Shown here: positions 56,870 to 64,000 of the stretch, piece by piece
Numbering within the stretch: the stretch's first letter is position 1
Layout of the letters: each line of letters opens with the position of its first letter
Assembly: GCA_958298945.1 (NCBI GenBank)
Contig: OY282608.1
Span: forward strand, 80,710,806-80,774,805
From: Atherix ibis
Taxonomy: Eukaryota; Arthropoda; Insecta; Diptera; Athericidae
DNA: 64,000 nt
Direction: 5' to 3'
Program-made: the position numbers and the translations under genes
Notes under the pieces: model-generated
What the model was told of the DNA's origin: nothing
Database searches by the model: none
Seen by the model: only the letters and a program-made list of their open reading frames with translations

Positions 56870-58345
56870 AACAAACGAACAAACCAACAAACAAACAAAC
56901 CAACAATCAAACAAACCAACAAACCAACAAACGAACAAACCCACAAACCAACAAACCAAAAACCAACAAACCAACAAACCAACAAGCCAACAAACGAACA
57001 AACGAACAAACCAACAAACCAACAAACCAACGAACCAACAAACCAATAAACCAAAAAACTAACAAACCAACAAACCAACAAACCAACAAACCAACAAACC
57101 AACATACCAACAAACCAACAAATTAAGAAATCAACAAACCAACAAACCAACAAGCCAACAAACCAAAAAACCAAAAAACCAAAAAACCAAGAAACCAACA
57201 AACCAACAAACCAACAAACCAACAAACCAACAAACCAGCAAACCAACAAACCAACAAACACACAAACCAACAAACCAACAAACCAACAAACCAACAAACC
57301 AACAAACCAACAAACCAACAAACCAACAAACCAACAATACGACAAGCCAACAAACCAACAATGCAACAAACGAACAAACCAACAAGCCAACAAACCAACA
57401 AGCCAACAAACCAACAAACCAACAAACCAACAAACCAACAAACAAATAAAGCAACAAACCAACAAACCAATAAACCAACAAACCAACAAGCCAACAAACA
57501 ACGAACCAACAAACCATCAAACCAACAAACCAACAAACCAACAAATCAACAAACCAACAAACTAACAAGCCAACAAACCAACAAACCAACAAAGCAACAA
57601 ACCAACAAACCAACAAACCAACAAACCAACAAACCAACAAACCAAAAAACCAAGAAACCAATAAACCAACAAACCAACAAACAAACAAACCAACAAAATA
57701 ACAAACCAACAAACAAATAAACCAACAAACCAACAAGCCAACAAACGAACAAACGAACAAACCAACAAACCAACAAACCAACAAACCAACAAGCCAATAA
57801 ACAAAAAAACCAACAATCAAACAAACCAACAAACCAACAAACCAATAAACCAACAAACAATTAAAACAACAAACCAACAAACTAACAAACCAACAAACCA
57901 ACAAAACAACAAGCCAACAAGCCAACAAACCAACAAGCCAACAAACGAACAAACGAACAAACGAACAAACCAACAAACCAACAAACCAACATACCAACAA
58001 GCCAACAAGCCAACAAACCAAAAAACCAACAAACGAACAAACCAACAAACCAACAAACCAACAAACCAACAAGCCAACAAGCCAACAAACCAACAAGCCA
58101 ACACACGAACAAACTAAAAAACAAACAAACCAACAAACCAACGAGCAAACAAACCAACAAGCCAACAAGCCAACAAACAAACAAACTAACAATCAAACAA
58201 ACCAACAAACCAACAAACCAACAAACCAACAAACCAACAAACCAACAAACCAACAAGCCGACAAGCCAACAAGCCAACAAACCAACAAGTCAACAAGCCA
58301 ACAAACGAACAAACAAACAAACCAACAAACCAAAAAACCAACAAA
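56870..58345. repeat. Second, shortened copy of the pre-M/M/K segment
   Basis: From about 56930 the sequence repeats 54580 onward, sharing a private CCCAC at 54590 and 56940. It has lost 72 bp (nine units) including U. M is 57361 and K 57859 (498 bp, three units short). It breaks off at CCGAC near 58258, just before V would come, and joins a T module. No gene seen. Confidence 0.82.
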
Positions 58346-61040
58346 CTAACAAACCAAAAAACCAACAAACGAACAAACTAACCAACCAACAAACCAACAA
58401 ACGAACAAACCACCAAACCAAAAAACCAACAAACGAACAAACCAACAAACCAACAAACCAACAAGCCAACAAACCAAAAAACCAACAAACCAACAAACTA
58501 GCAAACCAACAAACCAACAAACCAACAAACCAACAAACCAACAAACCAGCAAACCAACAAACCAACAAACCAACAAGCCAACAAACCAACAAACGAACAA
58601 ACCAACAAACCAACAAACCAACAAACCAACAAACCAACAAACCAATAAACCAACAAACCAACATACCAACAAACCAACAAACCAACAAACCAACAAACCA
58701 ACAAACCAAAAAACCAACAAACCAACAAACCAACAAGCCAACAAACCAAAAAGCCAACAAACAAACAAACCAACAAACAAACAAGCCAACAAACGAACAA
58801 ACCAACAAACCTACAAACCAACAAACCAACAAACCGACAAACCAACAAACCTACAAACCAACAAACCAACAAAACCAACAACCCAAAAAAACCAACAAAC
58901 CAACAAACCAACAAACCAACAAGCCAACAAATGAACAAACCAACAAACAAACAAACCAACAAACCAATAAGCCAACAAACCAACAAGCCAACAAACCAAC
59001 AAACAAATGAACCAACGAACCAACAAACCAACAAACCAACAAACCAACAAACCAACAAACCAACAAACCAACAAACCAAAAAACCAACAAACCAACAAAC
59101 CAACAAACCAACAAACCAACAAACCAACAAACAAACAAACCAACAAACGAACAAAACAACAAACCAACAAACAAATTAATCAACAAACCAACAAAAAAAA
59201 ACCAACAAACCAACAAACGAACAAGCCAACAAACCAACAAACCCAAAAATTAACAAGCAAACAAACCACCAAACCAACAAGCCAACAAGCCAACAAACCA
59301 ACAAGTCAACAAGCCAACAAACGAACAAACAAACAAACCAACAAACCAAAAAACCAACAAACTAACAAATCAACAAACCAAAAAACCAACAAACGAACAA
59401 ACTAACCAACCAACAAACCAACAAACGAACAAACCACCAAACCAAAAAACCAACAAACGAACAAACCAACAAACCAACAAACCAACAAGCCAACAAACCA
59501 AAAAACCAACAAACCAACAAACTAGCAAACCAACAAACCAACAAACCAACAAACCAACAAACCAACAAACCAGCAAACCAACAAACCAACAAACCAACAA
59601 GCCAACAAACCAACAAACGAACAAACCAACAAACCAACAAACCAACAAACCAATAAACCAACAAACCAACATACCAACAAACCAACAAACCAACAAACCA
59701 ACAAACCAAAAAACCAACAAACCAACAAACCAACAAGCCAACAAACCAAAAAGCCAACAAACAAACAAACCAACAAACAAACAAGCCAACAAACGAACAA
59801 ACCAACAAACCTACAAACCAACAAACCAACAAACCGACAAAACAACAAACCTACAAACCAACAAACCAACAAACCAACAACCCAAAAAAATCAACAAACC
59901 AACAAACCAACAAACCAACAAGCCAACAAATGAACAAACCAACAAACAAACAAACCAACAAACCAATAAGCCAACAAACCAACAAGCCAACAAACCAACA
60001 AACAAATGAACCAACGAACCAACAAACCAACAAACCAACAAACCAACAAACCAACAAACCAACAAACCAAAAAACCAACAAACCAACAAACCAACAAACC
60101 AACAAACCAACAAACCAACAAACAAACAAACCAACAAACGAACAAAACAACAAACCAACAAACAAATTAATCAACAAACCAACAAAAAAAAAACCAACAA
60201 ACCAACAAACGATTAAGCCAACAAACCAACAAACCCAAAAATTAACAAGCAAACAAACCACCAAACCAACAAGCCAACAAGCCAAAAAACCAACAAGACA
60301 ACAAGCCAACAAACGAACAAACCAACAAACCAACAAACCAAAAAACCAACAAACCAACAAACCAACAAATAAAAAAACCAACAAACGAACAAACCACCAA
60401 ACCAAAAAACCAACAAACGAACAAACCAACAAACCAACAAACCAACAAATCAACAAACCAATAAACCAACAAACTAACATACCAACAAACCAACAAACCA
60501 ACAAACCAACAACCCAACAAACCAAAAAACCAACAAACCAACAAACCAACAAGCCAACAAACCAACAAGCCAACAAACAAACAAACCAACAAACAAACAA
60601 GCCAACAAACGAACAAACCAACAAACCTACAAACCAACAAAACAACAAACCGACAAACCAACAAACCAACAAACCAACAAACCAACAAACCAACAACCCA
60701 AAAAAACCAACAAACCAACAAACCAACAAGCCAACAAACCAACAAACCAACAAGCCAACAAATGAACAAACCAACAAACAAATAAACCAACAAACCAACA
60801 AGCCAACAAACCAACAAGCCAACAAACCAACAAACAAATGAACCAACAAACCAACAAACCAACAAACCAACAAACCAACAAACCAACAAACCAACAAACC
60901 AACAAACCAAAAAACCAACAAACCAACAAACCAACAAATCAACAAACCAACAAACCAACAAACCAACAAACAAACAAACCAACAAACGAACAAAACAACA
61001 AACCAACAAACCAACAAAAAAAAACCAACAAACCAACAAA
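58346..61040. repeat. Two 1.0-kb T modules and a CG-type G block, second macro-copy
   Basis: T 58498 and 59522 (1024 bp apart), CGATTAAG 60210, TAAAAAAACC near 60368, CCGAC near 60652 and an A-tract just before G at 61041. The CTAACC block present at 52.94 kb is missing near 60.38 kb, where TAAAAAAACC runs into CCACC. A 9-mer lies near 58873. Confidence 0.87.
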
Positions 61041-63756
61041 GGATTGAGCCAACAAACCAACAAACCCAAAAATTAACAAGCAAACAAACCACCAAACCAA
61101 CAAGCCAACAAGCCAAAAAACCAACAAGACAACAAGCCAACAAACGAACAAACCAACAAACCAACAAACCAAAAAACCAACAAAACAACAAACCAACAAA
61201 CCAAAAAACCAACAAACGAACAAACTAACCAACCAACAAACCAACAAACGAACAAACCTCCAAACCAAAAAACCAACAAACGAACAAACCAACAAACCAA
61301 CAAACCAACAAGCCAACAAACCAAAAAAACTAACAAACCAACAAACTAGCAAACCACCAAACTACCAAACCAACAAACCAACAAACCAACAAACCAACAA
61401 ACCAACAAACCAACAAACCAACAAACCAACAAGCCAACAAACCAACAAACGAACAAACCAACAAACCAACAAACCAACAAACCAACAAACCAACAAACCA
61501 ACAAACCAACATACCAACAAACCAACAAACCAACAAACCAACAAGCCAACAAACAAACAAGCCAACAAACGAACAAACCAACAAACAAACAAGACAACAA
61601 ACGAACAAACCAACAAACCTACAAACCAACAAACCAACAAACCAACAAACCAACAAACCAACAACTCAACAACCCAACAAACCAACATGCCAACAAACGA
61701 ACAAACGAACAAACCAACAAACCAACAGACCAACGAACCAACAAACCAACAAACCAACAAACCAACAAACCAACAAGCCAACAAACCAACAAACCAACAA
61801 ACGAACAAACCAACAAAGCAACAAACCAACAAGCCAACAAACCAACAAACGAACAAATCAACAAACCAACAAACCAACAAACCAACAAACCAACAAACCA
61901 ACAAACCAACAAACCAACAAACCAACAAACAAATAAACCAACAAGCCAACAAACGAACAAACCTACAAACCAACAAACCAAAAACCAACAAACCAACAAA
62001 CCGACAAACCAACAAACCAACAAACCAACAAACCAACAAACCAACAAACCAACAAACCAACAACTCAACAACCCAACAAACCAACAAGCCAACAAACGAA
62101 CAAACGAACAAACCAACAAACCAACAAACCAACGAACCAACAAACCAATAAACCAAAAAGCTAACAAACCAACAAACCAACAAACCAACAAACCAACAAA
62201 CCAACATACCAACAAACCAACAAACCAAGAAATCAACAAACCAACAAACCAACAAGCCAACAAACCAAAAAACCAAAAAACCGAAAACCCAACAAACCAA
62301 GAAACCAACAAACCAACAAACCAACAAACCAACAAACCAACAAACCAGCAAACCAACAAACCAACAAACACACAAACCAACAAACCAACAAACCAACAAA
62401 CCAACAAACCAACAAACCAACAAACCAACAAACCAACAATACGACAAGCCAACAAACCAACAATGCAACAAACGAACAAACCAACAAGCCAACAAACCAA
62501 CAAGCCAACAAACCAACAAACCAACAAACCAACAAACCAACAAACAAATAAAGCAACAAACCAACAAACCAATAAACCAACAAACCAACAAGCCAACAAA
62601 CAACGAACCAACAAACCATCAAACCAACAAACCAACAAACCAACAAATCAACAAACCAACAAACTAACAAGCCAACAAACCAACAAACCAACAAAGCAAC
62701 AAACCAACAAACCAACAAACCAACAAACCAACAAACCAACAAACCAAAAAACCAAGAAACCAATAAACCAACAAACCAACAAACAAACAAACCAACAAAA
62801 TAACAAACCAACAAACAAATAAACCAACAAACCAACAAGCCAACAAGCCAACAAACCAACAAGCCAACAAACGAACAAACGAACAAACCAACAAACCAAC
62901 AAACCAACAAACCAACAAGCCAATAAACAAAAAAACCAACAATCAAACAAACCAACAAACCAACAAACCAATAAACCAACAAACAATTAAAACAACAAAC
63001 CAACAAACCAACAAACCAACAAACCAACAAAACAACAAGCCAACAAGCCAACAAACCAACAAGCCAACAAACGAACAAACGAACAAACGAACAAACCAAC
63101 AAACCAACAAACCAACATACCAACAAGCCAACAAGCCAACAAACCAAAAAACCAACAAACGAACAAACCAACCAACCAACAAACCAACAAACCAACAAGC
63201 CAACAAGCCAACAAACCAACAAGCCAACACACGAACAAACTAAAAAACAAACAAACCAACAAACCAACGAGCCAACAAACCAACAAGCCAACAAGCCAAC
63301 AAACAAACAAACCAACAATCAAACAAACCAACAAACCAACAAACCAACAAACCAACAAACCAACAAACCAACAAACCAACAAACCAACAAGCCGACAAGC
63401 CAACAAGCCAACAAGCCAACACCCCAACAAACGAACAAACCAACAAACAAACAAACCAACAAACCAACAAACCAACAAACCAACAAACCAACAAGCCAAA
63501 AACAAACAAACCAACAATCAAACAAACCAACAAATCAACAAACCAACAAACCAACAAACCAACAAGCCAACAAGCCAACAAGCCAACAAGCCAACAAGCC
63601 AACAAACGAACAAACTAACAAACAAACAAACCAACAAACCAACAAACCAACAAACCAACAAACCAACAAACCAACAAACCAATAAACAAAAAAACCAACA
63701 AACCAACAAAACAACAAACCAACAAACAAATTAACCAACAAACCAACAAAAAAAAA
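61041..63756. repeat. Core higher-order repeat, copy g (complete)
   Basis: GGATTGAG 61041, T 61346, U 61665 and 62064, M 62463, K 62985, V 63422, A-tract 63748-63756. M-K 522 and K-V 437 bp. It lies 7412 to 7380 bp from copy f up to M. T-U is 319 bp against 351 in f, four octamers shorter. Confidence 0.92.
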
Positions 63757-64000
63757 CAAACCAACAAACCAACAAACCCAAAAATTAACAAGCAAACAAA
63801 CCACCAAACCAACAAGCCAACAAGCTAACAAACCAACAAGCCAACAAACGAACAAACCAACAAGCCAACAAACCAAAAAACCAACAAACCAACAAACCAA
63901 CAAACCAAAAAACCAACAAACGAACAAACTAACCAACCAACAAACCAACAAACGAACAAACCAACAAACAAACAAACCAACAAGCCAACAAACCAACAAG
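63757..64000. repeat. Start of the next linker, cut by the window end
   Basis: CCCAAAAATTAAC near 63778 and CTAACC near 63929 match the start of the linkers at 20.58 and 46.42 kb. The array clearly continues past the window. Confidence 0.85.

Larger units (their letters stand above)
1..64000. repeat. Continuous 8-bp satellite array (CCAACAAA)n filling the window
   Basis: The unit CCAACAAA repeats head to tail from the first to the last base with no unique sequence at either end. Common variant units, seen directly, are CCAACAAG, CGAACAAA, CAAACAAA, CCAAAAAA, CCAATAAA, CTAACAAA and CCAACGAA. Almost all are single substitutions that keep the length at 8. A few 7-mers (CCAAAAA), 9-mers (CCAAAAAAA) and A-tracts shift the register at fixed landmark sites. 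No inverted block is present, since runs of GTTGG or TTTG never occur on the + strand. The unit has no stop codon in any frame, and 8 is coprime to 3, so all frames read one cyclic 8-residue peptide per strand (NKPTNQQT on +, LVCWFVGL on -). Open frames are therefore not evidence of genes. Chromosomal location and host are unknown; eukaryotic heterochromatin is the likeliest setting by inference. Confidence 0.98.

Noticed and set aside
1..64000. CRISPR array
   Set aside because: Repeats are contiguous 8-mers with no unique spacers, no repeat of 23-50 bp separated by distinct sequence, and no cas genes.
1..64000. Sequencing or assembly artefact
   Set aside because: Not excluded, but a pure slippage artefact would not give the same rare octamers in the same order and spacing over tens of kb. 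Copy number of the HORs could still be wrong in the assembly.

Overview
The whole 64 kb is one tandem array of an 8-bp unit. In the register used here the + strand unit is CCAACAAA; its complement is TTTGTTGG. I find no protein gene, RNA gene, CRISPR array, transposon or unique flank. The array runs off both ends of the window, so it is longer than 64 kb. Every unit points the same way. The + strand is almost only A and C (5 A : 3 C per unit), with scattered G and very few T. Long open frames occur in all six frames, but only because the unit has no stop in any frame. The organism cannot be named from this sequence. A simple satellite of this size with higher-order repeat (HOR) structure is most typical of eukaryotic heterochromatin (pericentromeric, subtelomeric or sex-chromosomal), but this is inference and a prokaryotic origin is not excluded. 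All positions were read by eye and may be off by 1-2 bp. 

The array is not homogeneous. Rare variant octamers recur in a fixed order and define HORs. Marker names used below: G = GGATTAAG or CGATTAAG; T = CTAGCAAA; U = the pair CCAACAAC TCAACAAC; M = CCAACAAT GCAACAAA; K = CAATTAAA; V = CCAACACC; W = CCCTCAAA; A = runs of 9-13 A. The core order is G-T-U-U-M-K-V-A. It is seen complete or nearly so at 8.7-11.4, 17.9-20.6 and 61.0-63.8 kb, and with identifiable deletions or insertions at 13.2-15.2, 23.1-24.8, 29.1-30.8 and 53.6-56.9 kb. 

Layout: 1-8.7 kb, older mosaic of T/U/M/V modules; 8.7-30.8 kb, five iterations of a 4.25-6.7 kb macro-repeat, including a duplication of about 4.1 kb (11.15-15.2 against 15.77-19.88 kb) and a 1.93-kb tandem duplication (25.1-28.95 kb); 30.8-45.1 kb, a K/M-only domain with a 3.63-kb HOR (32.9-36.6 and 36.6-40.2 kb) and no T or G marker; 45.1-50.9 kb, a 3.6-kb HOR in two copies; 50.9-64 kb, two copies of a macro-repeat of about 7.4 kb, the first carrying an extra 832 bp copied from about 52.0-52.95 kb. 

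Length differences between homologous segments are nearly always whole multiples of 8 bp. This fits in-register expansion, contraction and exchange. The notable content is therefore the layered evolutionary structure of the satellite, not genes.
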